Shown here piece after piece: positions 51,425 to 60,086 of a stretch of DNA of 64,000 bases (positions within the stretch are counted from its first letter, which is position 1; the number at the start of each line of letters is the position of its first letter). The position numbers and the translations under genes were made by a program. Below the pieces are notes generated by a model. It had not been told where the DNA came from, searched no databases, and worked only from the letters and a program-made list of their open reading frames with translations. The DNA is from Haloplanus natans DSM 17983. Lineage in GTDB: Archaea > Halobacteriota > Halobacteria > Halobacteriales > Haloferacaceae. The DNA is taken from contig NZ_KE386573.1 of assembly GCF_000427685.1 (NCBI RefSeq), positions 1,906,938-1,970,937 on the forward strand, in the 5' to 3' direction.

Positions 51425-52975
51425 ATGACCATGGAGGACCGAATCGAGGAGCTCCGGGAGAAGCGGGAGCGAGCGCTCCTCGGTGGGGGCGAGGACCGGA
51501 TCGAATCCCAGCACTCGAAAGGGAAGATGACCGCCAGAGAGCGGATCGACTACTTCCTCGACGACGGGACCTTTCGCGAATTCGATCAGTTCCGCACCCA
51601 CCGAACCAGCAAGTTCGGCATGGAGGAGCGAAAGCTCCCCGGCGACGGCGTGGTGACGGGGTACGGCGACGTGAACGGGCGCAAGACGTTCGTCTTCGCC
51701 CACGACTTCACCGTCTTCGGCGGGTCGCTCGGCGAGGTGATGTCCGAGAAGATCTGTAAGGTGATGGATAAGGCGATGGACGTGGGGGCGCCAATCGTGG
51801 GCCTGAACGACTCGGCGGGCGCGCGTATCCAGGAGGGCGTGCGGAGCCTCGCCGGCTTCACCGACATCTTCCACCGCAACGAGCAGGCCAGCGGCGTCGT
51901 GCCCCAGATTTCGGGCATCATGGGCCCCTGTGCCGGCGGCGCGGTCTACTCCCCCGCAATCACCGACTTCATCTTCATGGTGAAAGACACGAGTCACATG
52001 TTCATCACCGGCCCGGACGTGATCAAGACCGTCACGGGCGAGGAGGTGAGCTTCGAGGAACTCGGCGGCGCGACGACCCACGCCTCGCGGACCGGCGTTG
52101 CCCACCGCGCCTTCGAGGACGAGGAGACGGCACTCGACAACATCCGCCGCCTGCTCTCCTATCTCCCGCAGAACAACGTCGAGGACCCGCCGCGGATCGA
52201 CCCCTGGGACGACCCGAAGCGGTCGGCAGAGGAGCTAAAAACCGTCGTCCCGGATCAGCCCCAGAAGCCCTACGACATGGCCGACGTGATCGGCGGCACC
52301 GTCGACGAGGGCTCCTTCTTCGAGGTGCACGACGGCTGGGCGAAAAACGTCGTCGTTGGCTTCGCCCGCCTCGACGGTCACTCGGTCGGCGTCGTCGCCA
52401 ATCAACCCCGATCGAACGCCGGGACGCTGACCGTCGACGCGAGCATGAAGGCCTCGCGGTTCGTCCGCTTCTGTGACGCCTTCAACGTCCCAATCCTCAC
52501 CTTCGTGGACGTGCCCGGCTACATGCCGGGGACGGAGCAGGAACACCGAGGGATCATCCGCCACGGCGCGAAACTGCTCTACGCCTACTCCGAGGCGACC
52601 GTCCCGCTCCTGACGGTTATCACGCGGAAAGCCTACGGCGGCGCCTACTGCGTCATGGCGTCGAAACATCTCGGCGCCGACGTGAACTACGCGTGGCCGA
52701 CCGCCGAACTCGCCGTCATGGGGCCGGAAGGCGCCGTGAACGTCCTCTACAGCGACGAACTGGACGCGGCCGACGACGCCGACGCCCGCCGCGCCGACCT
52801 CGTCGAAGAGTACCGCGAGGAGTTCGCCAACCCCTACACCGCCGCCGACCGCGGATTCATCGACGACGTGATCGAACCCCAAGAGACCCGGGCGCGCCTC
52901 GTCGACGACCTGCACATGCTGAAGACCAAACGCGAGAGCAACCCCGAGAAGAAACACGGCAACATTCCGATCTGA
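51425..52975 (+). CDS. pccB: acyl-CoA/propionyl-CoA carboxylase carboxyltransferase subunit
   Basis: A 516-residue carboxyltransferase of the PccB/AccD5 type: [55 protein letters not shown] (oxyanion Gly pair) in the N-domain, and [19 protein letters not shown] in the C-domain. With a biotin carboxylase/BCCP subunit it carboxylates propionyl- or acetyl-CoA. No biotin carboxylase gene is within this window. ATG 51425; a second Met at 51431 is close. A PccX-like gene follows after one base. Confidence 0.94.
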   Translation: MTMEDRIEELREKRERALLGGGEDRIESQHSKGKMTARERIDYFLDDGTFREFDQFRTHRTSKFGMEERKLPGDGVVTGYGDVNGRKTFVFAHDFTVFGGSLGEVMSEKICKVMDKAMDVGAPIVGLNDSAGARIQEGVRSLAGFTDIFHRNEQASGVVPQISGIMGPCAGGAVYSPAITDFIFMVKDTSHMFITGPDVIKTVTGEEVSFEELGGATTHASRTGVAHRAFEDEETALDNIRRLLSYLPQNNVEDPPRIDPWDDPKRSAEELKTVVPDQPQKPYDMADVIGGTVDEGSFFEVHDGWAKNVVVGFARLDGHSVGVVANQPRSNAGTLTVDASMKASRFVRFCDAFNVPILTFVDVPGYMPGTEQEHRGIIRHGAKLLYAYSEATVPLLTVITRKAYGGAYCVMASKHLGADVNYAWPTAELAVMGPEGAVNVLYSDELDAADDADARRADLVEEYREEFANPYTAADRGFIDDVIEPQETRARLVDDLHMLKTKRESNPEKKHGNIPI

Positions 52976-52976
52976 G

Positions 52977-53237
52977 ATGTCGGCCAACGAACTCGACATC
53001 CCCGACGACGCCGACGACGCGGAGGCGGCCGCCATCGCCGCCGCGGTCGGCGCACACGTAAACGATCAGGCCCGCGCCGCGGCCGCCGCGGCCGCGGGCG
53101 GTGACGACGACGCCTGGCGGGGCCGCAAGTGGACCTTCGCCGGCCGGATCGACGGACTGCAAGGCCGCTCGATCCGCGTCCCGGAGACGGCGCCGACCGA
53201 CGCTTGGACCGCCGCCGGCCGGACGGACCGTTTCTAA
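52977..53237 (+). CDS. pccX: PccX-like small subunit of propionyl-CoA carboxylase
   Basis: An 86-residue acidic protein whose central part is Ala-rich and C terminus [20 protein letters not shown] resembles the small PccX (epsilon-like) subunit described in Haloferax, needed for carboxylase activity there. It starts one base after the pccB stop (TGA-G-ATG), so it is translationally coupled. Identification rests on position, size and the C-terminal pattern rather than a clear domain. Confidence 0.75.
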   Translation: MSANELDIPDDADDAEAAAIAAAVGAHVNDQARAAAAAAAGGDDDAWRGRKWTFAGRIDGLQGRSIRVPETAPTDAWTAAGRTDRF

Positions 53238-53288
53238 CCGGTCGGCCCTCCAGTAGGCATATACGCCCACCGTGTCAACGAACGCTCC

Positions 53289-54860
53289 GTGAGCGGAGAA
53301 CACGGCGGCTCCGATGGGATGGCGGTCGGCACCGCCGTCGGCTCGGACGACGACTTTCTCGGGGACCGAATGGGCACCGCACGGACGGGGTTGGTCGGCT
53401 GGATCGACACCGTCGGCGCTCGGCTCCCGCCAGTCTGGCGACGGCGGCTCGGAAGCGGCGTCGTCGCGGGCGTCGGCGCGTTGCTGGTCGGGACGCCGCT
53501 CTATCACCTACTCCAACACGGCGTCTCGGTCGACGCCCTCGTCGGCGACGCGCTCCCCCTCGGGTTCGGGATCATCCTCCTCGGGGCAGGAGCGTGGCTC
53601 GGCTGGCCGAACGACGACGATCTGGCGCCGCTGGTGACGGCGTTCTGGGTCGCCGTCTCCCTCGTCGTCACGAGCCTCGTTACGCTCTACTTTCTCACGC
53701 TGCATATCGCGCACGGCCACACCGTCGAATCGGCCTGGTTTCTTGTCTACGACATCGGCGCCACCGGCGCGATTGCCGGCCTGCTCATCAGCCGCTACGA
53801 CGTTCGCTCGCGGCGTCGTCACCGGCGGTTGAGCGAGCAGGAAGGTCGCTTTCGGGCGGTGTTCGAGGGGACACTCGACGCCCTCGTCGTCCTCGACGAC
53901 GAGGGACGGTATCTGGAGGCAAACCCCGCGGCTGCGGAGCTGTTCGGCCTGCCACGGGCGGAGCTGATCGGAAAACGCATCGCCGACTTCGCGCCCGACG
54001 ACCTGCGAGTCGAGACGGACTGGTCGCAGTTTCTCGCCGGCTCCAGCCGGCGCGACGAGTACGAACTCGTCCGGCCGGACGGCGAGACACGCACCGTCGC
54101 CGCCGCCGCCACGCCGAACGTCCGCCCCGGCCGTCACCTGGCAGTGCTCCGGGACGTGACCGACCGGGTGGAACGCGAGGCGGACCTCGACCGGGAGCGC
54201 GCCCGCGTCGAGTTCCTGAACCGCCTCCTCAGACACAACGTGCTCAACGGGATGAACCTCGTGCTGGCGAAAATCGACGCCGTGGAGCCGTCGGTTCCGG
54301 ACGAGCGCCACGACGACATCGAGGCGGCCCGTCACCGGGGGGAGGAAATCGTGGACCTCATCCAGACGGCTCGCCGACTCGCGACGGACGTCGAGACGGC
54401 GGCCACGGAGCAGTCGGTCGACGTGCGCGACCCGCTGGCCGACGCCGTCGCGTCGCTCCGGGCGACCTGTCCCGAAGCGACGGTCGAGTGTGACACGCCC
54501 GACGATCCGGTGGTGGTCCACGCCGACGAGATGTTGGAGACGGTGTTCGATCACCTCCTGACGAACGCGGTCCAGCACAACGATCCGCCCGTCCACGTCT
54601 CGGTGACCGTCGCCGTCGGCTCCGAGATGGTCACGGTGACCGTCGCCGACGACGGCGACGGCATCCCGGCCGATCGGCTGGCACAACTGTTCGCCGACGA
54701 CGAGTTCGACCACAAGCGCGCCTGGGGCGGGTTCGGCCTCTCCATCGCCCACGCGCTCGTCCGGGAGTACGACGGCCGCGTGTGGGCCGAGGCGAACGAT
54801 CCGGACGGGACGGCCGTCCACGTCGAACTCCGGCGCGACGACGACGAGCGTCGCCACTAG
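53289..54860 (+). CDS. membrane PAS sensor histidine kinase
   Basis: A 523-residue kinase: three hydrophobic helices (about 57-80, 89-104, 116-138), further hydrophobic residues to 170, a PAS domain (about 190-300: FRAVFEGTLDALVVLDDEGR, DVTDRVEREADL), an H-box LNRLLRHNVLNGMN (His in RHN), N-box HLLTNAVQHND, and G-box VADDGDGIPADRL/WGGFGLSIAHALV. It is a haloarchaeal HisKA-type kinase of unknown signal; no response regulator is adjacent. Start GTG 53289; internal ATG 53319 also possible. Confidence 0.9.
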   Translation: MSGEHGGSDGMAVGTAVGSDDDFLGDRMGTARTGLVGWIDTVGARLPPVWRRRLGSGVVAGVGALLVGTPLYHLLQHGVSVDALVGDALPLGFGIILLGAGAWLGWPNDDDLAPLVTAFWVAVSLVVTSLVTLYFLTLHIAHGHTVESAWFLVYDIGATGAIAGLLISRYDVRSRRRHRRLSEQEGRFRAVFEGTLDALVVLDDEGRYLEANPAAAELFGLPRAELIGKRIADFAPDDLRVETDWSQFLAGSSRRDEYELVRPDGETRTVAAAATPNVRPGRHLAVLRDVTDRVEREADLDRERARVEFLNRLLRHNVLNGMNLVLAKIDAVEPSVPDERHDDIEAARHRGEEIVDLIQTARRLATDVETAATEQSVDVRDPLADAVASLRATCPEATVECDTPDDPVVVHADEMLETVFDHLLTNAVQHNDPPVHVSVTVAVGSEMVTVTVADDGDGIPADRLAQLFADDEFDHKRAWGGFGLSIAHALVREYDGRVWAEANDPDGTAVHVELRRDDDERRH

Positions 54861-54890
54861 GCGGTCGAGAACACGGAAAACCGAACCCGA

Positions 54891-55085
54891 TCAGGCGTTG
54901 GCGGCCGCGCTCGCCTTCTTTCGCGTGATGTAGCCCGCGATGCGGTTGCGGACACCCTTCGACTCCACGTTGGTCAACTGGGTGACGCTGTCCTTGTTGG
55001 TCTCGAAGTCGGTGTTGAACGCCTCCGGATACCGCTCCAGGAGGATACCCCCAAGCTGTTTGACGTATTTGGGTTTGATCGCCAT
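54891..55085 (-). CDS. rps17e: 30S ribosomal protein S17e
   Basis: A 64-residue archaeal/eukaryotic-type ribosomal protein: MAIKPKYVKQLGGILLERYP, then FNTDFETNKDSVTQLTNVE and SKGVRNRIAGYITRKK match the S17e family along its length. It binds near the 40S/30S head. It ends a leftward gene string with DUF447, CitG-like, Dus-like and CofD genes (25-base gap), so it may share their transcript. Convergent with the histidine kinase gene. Confidence 0.95.
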   Translation of the reverse strand: MAIKPKYVKQLGGILLERYPEAFNTDFETNKDSVTQLTNVESKGVRNRIAGYITRKKASAAANA

Positions 55086-55110
55086 GTGCGTACGTTCCGC
55101 CGCTAGGCCA

Positions 55111-55731
55111 CTAAAACGATTCGTTCCGTCGGTCCCGCCACCCGGTCAGGTCGTCGATCCGGTCGAACGCCTCGCGCTCGGCCGGTCCGCCACAGCGCTC
55201 GACGGTCTCGGCGAAGTAGTCGAGGCGGTCCAGGAGCGTTTCGGTGTCGAAGGCGGGCACGTCCAGTCGCGACGCGGCGACCGTCGCGTCGACCACGGCG
55301 TAGAAGCCGCGGTTGATCGTCGGGACGGTGCGCTCGCGGACGGTCGCCGACCGCGGCGTGAGCGCCCAGCGAACCCACTCGGTGCCCTCGTCGACCCCCT
55401 CCTCGATCCGTCGGGCGTCCACGTCGACCCAGGCGGCCGCACCGTCCCGAACCGGATCGTTCGTCTCCGTCACGTCGAGGGCCGCGTCGACGAACTCGCG
55501 GGGGTCGGTCGTGAACTGGATCACACCCCCGCCCCGCCGCCCGAAGTTGCCGCGGGTCCGGGTCGTCCCCCAGGTCACGGCCGTCACGGGGTCGCCGTCG
55601 TCGTCGGGCGCGTGCAAGCCGAGCGCCGCCTGGTTCCAGCGGTCGTTCGGACCGAGCGTCGCCACGACCGATTCGGTGACGCCGCGGAGGGTGACGGGCC
55701 AGTCGGCCCCCTCTCCGTCGCTTCCGTTCAC
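55111..55731 (-). CDS. DUF447 family protein
   Basis: A 206-residue protein of the archaeal DUF447 family, which has a split-barrel flavin-binding-like fold: VTLRGVTESVVATLGPNDRW (helix-strand), NQAALGLHAPDDDG, and RRGGGVIQFTTDPREFVDAA. Its genes often accompany tetrahydromethanopterin/pterin or F420 synthesis genes in archaea and methylotrophs. GTG 55731 overlaps the stop of the upstream CitG-like gene (GTGA). The exact reaction is not known to me. Confidence 0.8.
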   Translation of the reverse strand: MNGSDGEGADWPVTLRGVTESVVATLGPNDRWNQAALGLHAPDDDGDPVTAVTWGTTRTRGNFGRRGGGVIQFTTDPREFVDAALDVTETNDPVRDGAAAWVDVDARRIEEGVDEGTEWVRWALTPRSATVRERTVPTINRGFYAVVDATVAASRLDVPAFDTETLLDRLDYFAETVERCGGPAEREAFDRIDDLTGWRDRRNESF

Positions 55732-56588
55732 ACTGGCACCCCCCGTTCGAGCGCGACGAAGGCCGTCGCGGCGGTGAGGTCCGCGGTCGTTCCCGGGTTG
55801 ATCCCCTCGTCGAGAAAGCGGTCTGCCAGCGTCTCGGCCGCGTCGAGGTCCCCCCGGACCGCGTCGGCCTCGCGGCTCACCGCCCGCGCCCGGTCCGTGC
55901 CGTGGTCGATAGCGACGAGCGTGTCGGGGCGCTCGGCCAACAGATCGAGGAAGGCGCGGGCGAGGCGGTCGGTAACCGGACCGTCGTCGTCGAGGACCCG
56001 ATCGGCGGCGTCGAAGACCCGCCCGAAGCCGCCCGTCCACTCGGCCGCGTTGGCGTCGTGGTCGGCGCTCATCTCCATCACGTCGGCGAGTGTCAGTCCC
56101 CGATCACGGAGCGCGGGCACGGCGTCGGCGCCGCGACGTACGTCGAGGTCCGGTGCTTCGTCAGGCGGGTCGTCGACCGCCACGTCGACGTACTCGAAGG
56201 CACGGTAGAACGCGGCGGCGTCGTCGACGGTCGTCGCCCCGGTGACATCCCGCAGGCCGTCCGGCGAGAGGCGATCGGTCGCGGCGGCGCGAACCAGCGG
56301 CACGAGGAGGAGCAGACAGCCGAACTGCGTGTTGCCGCCGGACTGCTGGCTCATCCCCCGGACCGCGCGCTCGAAGGCGTCGCCGAGGCCGGCGTCGCCG
56401 GCGGCCAGTTCCAGTCCCGGCCGCGACCCCACCGCCCCGGCTAGGAACTGTTCGAAGCGCAGGTCGTCGTGGTCGCGGTGGCGGTCGACGTTGCCCGGTT
56501 TGGGCGTACTCGCCACCTCCAGCGTGAGGGCGAGTTCGGCGTGGTCGGCGGAGGACATGTGCGGGCGAGGATGAGAGCGCCCGGTCAT
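55728..56588 (-). CDS. triphosphoribosyl-dephospho-CoA synthase (CitG/MdcB)-like protein
   Basis: A 286-residue protein of the CitG/MdcB superfamily: ALTLEVASTPKPGNVDRHRD with the conserved PGNVD motif, GMSQQSGGNTQFGCLLLLVP, and EGINPGTTADLTAATAFVAL. Citrate lyase and malonate decarboxylase genes are absent, so in archaea and methylotrophs the family is linked to methanopterin-type cofactor synthesis. It overlaps both neighbours (ATGA from the Dus-like gene; GTGA to DUF447). MSSADHAEL (from 56558) is an alternative start. Confidence 0.82.
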   Translation of the reverse strand: MTGRSHPRPHMSSADHAELALTLEVASTPKPGNVDRHRDHDDLRFEQFLAGAVGSRPGLELAAGDAGLGDAFERAVRGMSQQSGGNTQFGCLLLLVPLVRAAATDRLSPDGLRDVTGATTVDDAAAFYRAFEYVDVAVDDPPDEAPDLDVRRGADAVPALRDRGLTLADVMEMSADHDANAAEWTGGFGRVFDAADRVLDDDGPVTDRLARAFLDLLAERPDTLVAIDHGTDRARAVSREADAVRGDLDAAETLADRFLDEGINPGTTADLTAATAFVALERGVPV

Positions 56589-57346
56589 CCCGGAACCACC
56601 CCGTCGCGATGGTCGCCGTCCTGCCCACGACGCTTCCAGTCGTCGACGGCGCGGGCGACCCGTTCGAGAACCGCCGGGTCGTCGCTCGGGCGCCCGACGC
56701 TGACGCCGTCGGCGCCGTACGCGAGATACTCCCACGCCGTCTCTCGGTCGCGAACGCCGTTGTTGGCGAGGAGGTAGGCGTCGCTCGCGGCAGCCACGTC
56801 GGCGATCACGGGTTCGGAATCCATCGCGTCGACGTGGACGGCGTCGGCGCCGGCGTCGGCGACGGCGTGGGCAGTGGCGGGCAGGTCGACCCCCGACACT
56901 TCCGTCCGCATCTTCACGCTCACCGTCGCGCCCGCGTCGCTCGCGGCCGAGACGTACGTCGCGAGACGCGCCGTATCGCGGAGGAGTGTCTCGCCACAGC
57001 CGACAGCACACAGTTCGTCCTGCCGGCAGTGGGCGTTGATCTCCAGGATTGCGCCGTGATCGGCACAGACCGCCGCGGCCTCGCGGATCGGATCGAGCGT
57101 CGCGCTCCGGACGTTCACGCCGGCGCGGACGGGGGCGTCGTCCAGAGCCGAGAGTTGGGACTCGACGAACGAGAGGGGGTCGGCGGTGAGGAACTCCTCG
57201 CGCCCGCGGGCGACGAGTTTGCGGGCGGCGGCCCGCGAGTCGGCGTCGAGGGCGACGCCGCCGAGGAGAGCGAGGTCGGCGTACTCGGCGCCCGAGCGCG
57301 CCCACTCGGCGTCGGCCGCGCCGCTGAGGCTGGCGAGCGCGAGCAT
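56585..57346 (-). CDS. dihydrouridine synthase-like flavoprotein
   Basis: A 253-residue TIM-barrel resembling tRNA-dihydrouridine synthases: DDAPVRAGVNVRSATLDPIR, EINAHCRQDELCAVGCGETL (Cys residues), VSVKMRTEVSGVDLPATAHA (KxR of Dus), LLANNGVRDRETAWEYLAY, and GVSVGRPS (phosphate-binding). Short length and operon partners (cofD, CitG-like, DUF447) argue for a cofactor-synthesis role rather than tRNA modification. ATG 57346 overlaps the cofD stop (TGATG). Confidence 0.78.
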   Translation of the reverse strand: MLALASLSGAADAEWARSGAEYADLALLGGVALDADSRAAARKLVARGREEFLTADPLSFVESQLSALDDAPVRAGVNVRSATLDPIREAAAVCADHGAILEINAHCRQDELCAVGCGETLLRDTARLATYVSAASDAGATVSVKMRTEVSGVDLPATAHAVADAGADAVHVDAMDSEPVIADVAAASDAYLLANNGVRDRETAWEYLAYGADGVSVGRPSDDPAVLERVARAVDDWKRRGQDGDHRDGVVPG

Positions 57347-58338
57347 CAGGTCACCTCCGCCAGCGCCGTCGCGACGGCGTCGACGACCCGGCGGGCGTCC
57401 GCCGCGCCGTCGATCCGGGTGTCCGTGTGGACGACCGGGCGGTCGAGGTCGGTGCCATCGTCGGTGTCGAGGACGAACGCGTCGACGAAGGGGTAGGCGT
57501 CGGCGACGCCGGCGGTCGAAGGGTCGAGGCCGACGCCGCGCATGAGGGCGGCCACGGGGCCGGAGAACGCCTCGTCCTCGATAAAGGGGGAGACGGCGAC
57601 CACGGGCGTCTCGGCGAGGGCGTCGTCGACGCCGGGGAGCGCGCGGATCGGGCCGACGCTCGTCACCGGGTTCGAGGGGCCGATTACGACCGGCGCGTCG
57701 AGGGCGTCGCGGACGGCGACCGTCGGCTCGGCCGTCTTCGATCCTCTAAACTCCACGTCCTCGACGGGCGGGTCGGCGCGGCGGGCGACCCAGTACTCCT
57801 GGAAATGCATCGCGCCCGCGTCGGTGTGGACGATGGTGGCGACGGGGTCGTCGCTCATCGGAAGGAGGTCGACGGCGAGGTCGAACGCGTCGGCGAGGGT
57901 TCGTGTCGCCTCGGTCAACGTCGCCCCTTCGTCGAGGAGGCTCGTGCGCGTGACGTGGACGGCCCGGTCGCGGTCACCGATCTCCATGAACTCCGCGACG
58001 CCGGAGAACCGGCGCCAGCGGGCGATCCGACGGCCGGTCGTCTGTCGGGCGTCGGGGAGATAGCGCGGGCCGGACTCCAGTCCGGCGGCGTCGGCCAGTC
58101 GCCCGAGTTCGTCGTGGGTTGCGGTCGTGTCGCCGTCGATCCCCCACCACGTCTCGCGGTCGAGGGTGCCGCCGCCGGCAAAGAGCACCGTATCGAGGTC
58201 GGGACAGACGAGGTGCCCGCCGAGTTCCACGTCGTCGCCGGTGTTTCCGACGACGGTCACCTCGGCGGGATCGAACGCGGCGTCGACGCCATCGAGGAGT
58301 TTCGGCGTACCCGTTCCGCCGGCGAGGAACGTAACCAT
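57346..58338 (-). CDS. cofD: 2-phospho-L-lactate transferase CofD (F420 biosynthesis)
   Basis: A 330-residue enzyme that moves 2-phospho-L-lactate (or its enol form) from a guanylyl diphosphate carrier to the deazaflavin F0. The N-terminal [39 protein letters not shown] and [20 protein letters not shown] match CofD, the last being the GPSNP(V/I)TS signature. It heads a leftward operon with a Dus-like, CitG-like, DUF447 and perhaps rps17e genes. ATG 58338 is the expected start. Confidence 0.94.
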   Translation of the reverse strand: MVTFLAGGTGTPKLLDGVDAAFDPAEVTVVGNTGDDVELGGHLVCPDLDTVLFAGGGTLDRETWWGIDGDTTATHDELGRLADAAGLESGPRYLPDARQTTGRRIARWRRFSGVAEFMEIGDRDRAVHVTRTSLLDEGATLTEATRTLADAFDLAVDLLPMSDDPVATIVHTDAGAMHFQEYWVARRADPPVEDVEFRGSKTAEPTVAVRDALDAPVVIGPSNPVTSVGPIRALPGVDDALAETPVVAVSPFIEDEAFSGPVAALMRGVGLDPSTAGVADAYPFVDAFVLDTDDGTDLDRPVVHTDTRIDGAADARRVVDAVATALAEVT

Positions 58339-58443
58339 GTGCCGGGTAGCGGGCGGGTGGATTTGTGCCTTTGGGAGCGTCGTGCGTGCGGGTTCGACAC
58401 ACGACTCGCGAGCGTTTACCCACGTGCTCCGCTAACGGGACTC

Positions 58444-59187
58444 ATGATCGGAATCGACGTGCTCACCGACGACGTACGGCTGAACGAACCGACGCTGGTC
58501 GAGGGGTTGCCGGGCGTTGGCCTGGTGGGAAAACTCGCGGCCGACCATCTGGTCGAGACGTTCGGGATGGTCCACTACGCCAACGTCCACTGTGACGGGC
58601 TGGCGCCGGTGACGACGTACGCGACCGGCGACCGATCGCTGACGACGCCGGTTCGGCTGTACGCCGACGCGGAACGGGACTTGCTGGTCCTCCAGAGCGA
58701 CGTGCCCGTCTCGCCGGCGGCGGCACTGGAGTTCGCGGAGTGTCTGGGCGGGTGGAGCGTGGACGCCGAGGTGGCGTCCATCTATCTCAGCGGGATCGGA
58801 CGGGAACGCGACGAGGAGGCGACGCCGGCGCTTTACGGCGTCACGGCCGGTGGCGGGGGCGAGCGACTGACCGACGCCGGCATCGATCCGCCGACGGAGT
58901 CGGGGCTGATCTCGGGGCCGACGGGCGCGCTCCTGAGCCACGCGCTCCGCACCGACGCCGTGGCCGTCGGCCTCGTCGTCGAGGCCACGCCGGGGTTCCC
59001 GGACCCGGAGGCGTCGGCCCACCTCCTCGAAAACGGCGTCGGCCCGTTGCTCGGAACCGAAATTCCGGTGGCCGAACTCGTCGACCACGCGGGGGAGATC
59101 CGGGCGGCCAAGCGCCGCCTCGCCGAACGGATGGAAGGAACGGAGGAGACGAGTTCGCAGGCTCGCCCGCTCGGAATGTATCAGTGA
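58444..59187 (+). CDS. PAC2-family proteasome assembly chaperone-like protein
   Basis: A 247-residue archaeal PAC2 protein: VEGLPGVGLVGKLAADHLVE is the family signature, LAPVTTYATGDRSLTTPVRL and SGPTGALLSHALRTDAVAVG follow. Eukaryotic PAC2 assists 20S assembly; archaeal homologues are thought to bind the proteasome C terminus region. The TGA stop leads to grpE after 45 bases, so the two may be co-transcribed. It is divergent from cofD. Confidence 0.9.
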   Translation: MIGIDVLTDDVRLNEPTLVEGLPGVGLVGKLAADHLVETFGMVHYANVHCDGLAPVTTYATGDRSLTTPVRLYADAERDLLVLQSDVPVSPAAALEFAECLGGWSVDAEVASIYLSGIGRERDEEATPALYGVTAGGGGERLTDAGIDPPTESGLISGPTGALLSHALRTDAVAVGLVVEATPGFPDPEASAHLLENGVGPLLGTEIPVAELVDHAGEIRAAKRRLAERMEGTEETSSQARPLGMYQ

Positions 59188-59232
59188 GTGCGTTCTGCAA
59201 GCCTTAAGCGACCCGAGGCGTTTCTGTCGACT

Positions 59233-59829
59233 ATGCACGAGGATGCGGCCGAAGAGCCGACGGCGGACTCGCAGGGTGAGGAACCGGGCGAGAACGAGGG
59301 GAGGACCCTCGCCGACCGAGTCGCGGACTACGACGCCGAACTCGGCGACGCCGTCGCGGACCTCGAAGCGCGGATCGACGAACTCGAAGCCGAACTGGCG
59401 GCGACGGAGGAGCGTGCCGACGACGCCGAATCCCGGCTGAAGCGCACACAGGCCGACTTTCAGAACTACAAGAAACGCGCGGAGAAGCGCCGAGAAGAGA
59501 TCAAAGAGCGCGCGACGGAGGACTTCGTGACGCGTCTGGTGCCGGTGCGCGACGATCTGGTTCGCGCGCTCGATCAGGAGGAAGGCGTCGACATCCGCGA
59601 CGGCGTCGAGTCGACGCTCTCGTCGTTCGACCGGGTCCTCGAAGAGGAGAACGTCGTCCCGATTCGGCCCGCGGCCGGCGACGAGGTGGACCCGACCCGC
59701 CACCAGGTGATGATGCGCGTCGAGAGCGACCAACCCGAGGGGACCGTCGTCGACGTCTACCGCCCCGGCTACGAGATGGCGGGGACGGTCATCCAGGAAG
59801 CGCAGGTGACAGTCAGCGAGGGGAACTGA
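59233..59829 (+). CDS. grpE: nucleotide exchange factor GrpE
   Basis: A 198-residue GrpE: an acidic N-terminal tail, the long coiled coil (about 38-85), QADFQNYKKRAEKRREEIKE, and a C-terminal beta-wing (PTRHQVMMRVESDQPEGTVV, RPGYEMAGTVIQEAQVTVSE). It promotes ADP release from DnaK. The TGA stop is duplicated by the small element behind it. dnaK begins 257 bases downstream with its own promoter region. Confidence 0.94.
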   Translation: MHEDAAEEPTADSQGEEPGENEGRTLADRVADYDAELGDAVADLEARIDELEAELAATEERADDAESRLKRTQADFQNYKKRAEKRREEIKERATEDFVTRLVPVRDDLVRALDQEEGVDIRDGVESTLSSFDRVLEEENVVPIRPAAGDEVDPTRHQVMMRVESDQPEGTVVDVYRPGYEMAGTVIQEAQVTVSEGN

Positions 59830-59932
59830 TAGGGATTATCGTCGCTGTTCATAGGTTCGGCTTCGCCCGAATCGGAGACAACGGCCAGTCGAGGATCGCT
59901 GGACTTCCGGGTAGCTACGATACTCCCTATGA
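59827..59932 (+). mobile_element. MITE-like element, copy E (second family, core 59830-59929)
   Basis: A 100-bp insertion flanked by TGA (59827-59829, 59930-59932). Terminal inverted repeats are TAGGGATTATCG and, opposite strand, TAGGGAGTATCG (16 of the first 18 bases agree). The ends relate to those of copies A-D (variant end TAGTGATTATTG) but the interior, with its own dyad GGCTTCGCCCGAATC, is unrelated. The left TGA is the grpE stop codon. No coding capacity. Confidence 0.75.
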
Positions 59933-59973
59933 TTCGGGGGCCGATGGATTGCAGTTCTATATAAACATGAGTG

Positions 59974-59990
59974 GTGTGAACCGTTCACAC
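59974..59990. promoter_or_regulatory. perfect inverted repeat upstream of dnaK
   Basis: GTGTGAA-CCG-TTCACAC lies about 100 bases before dnaK and 10-15 bases after a TATA-like CTATATAAAC (59957-59966). A heat-shock or other regulator site on the dnaK leader is inferred. A second TATA-like CCTTTAACCGACC (60050-60062) lies closer to ATG 60087. A 10-codon frame (59967-59999) overlaps the repeat. Confidence 0.5.
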
Positions 59991-60086
59991 GATCTCTAAT
60001 CACCGGACGGCAATGCGTCGGATTGGACCGGCCCCTCACCCCGTCTAGTAACCTTTAACCGACCAAAACCGATAATCACCGACAAG

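Noticed and set aside
53129-54493. 454-codon frame overlapping the histidine kinase
   Set aside because: Arg/Pro-rich out-of-frame reading, typical of GC-rich shadows. The +0 kinase frame has all domain motifs.
55728-57305. 525-codon minus frame with Arg-rich start
   Set aside because: The upstream portion is a shadow of the Dus-like gene. The real CitG-like gene starts at 56588 with an ATGA overlap.
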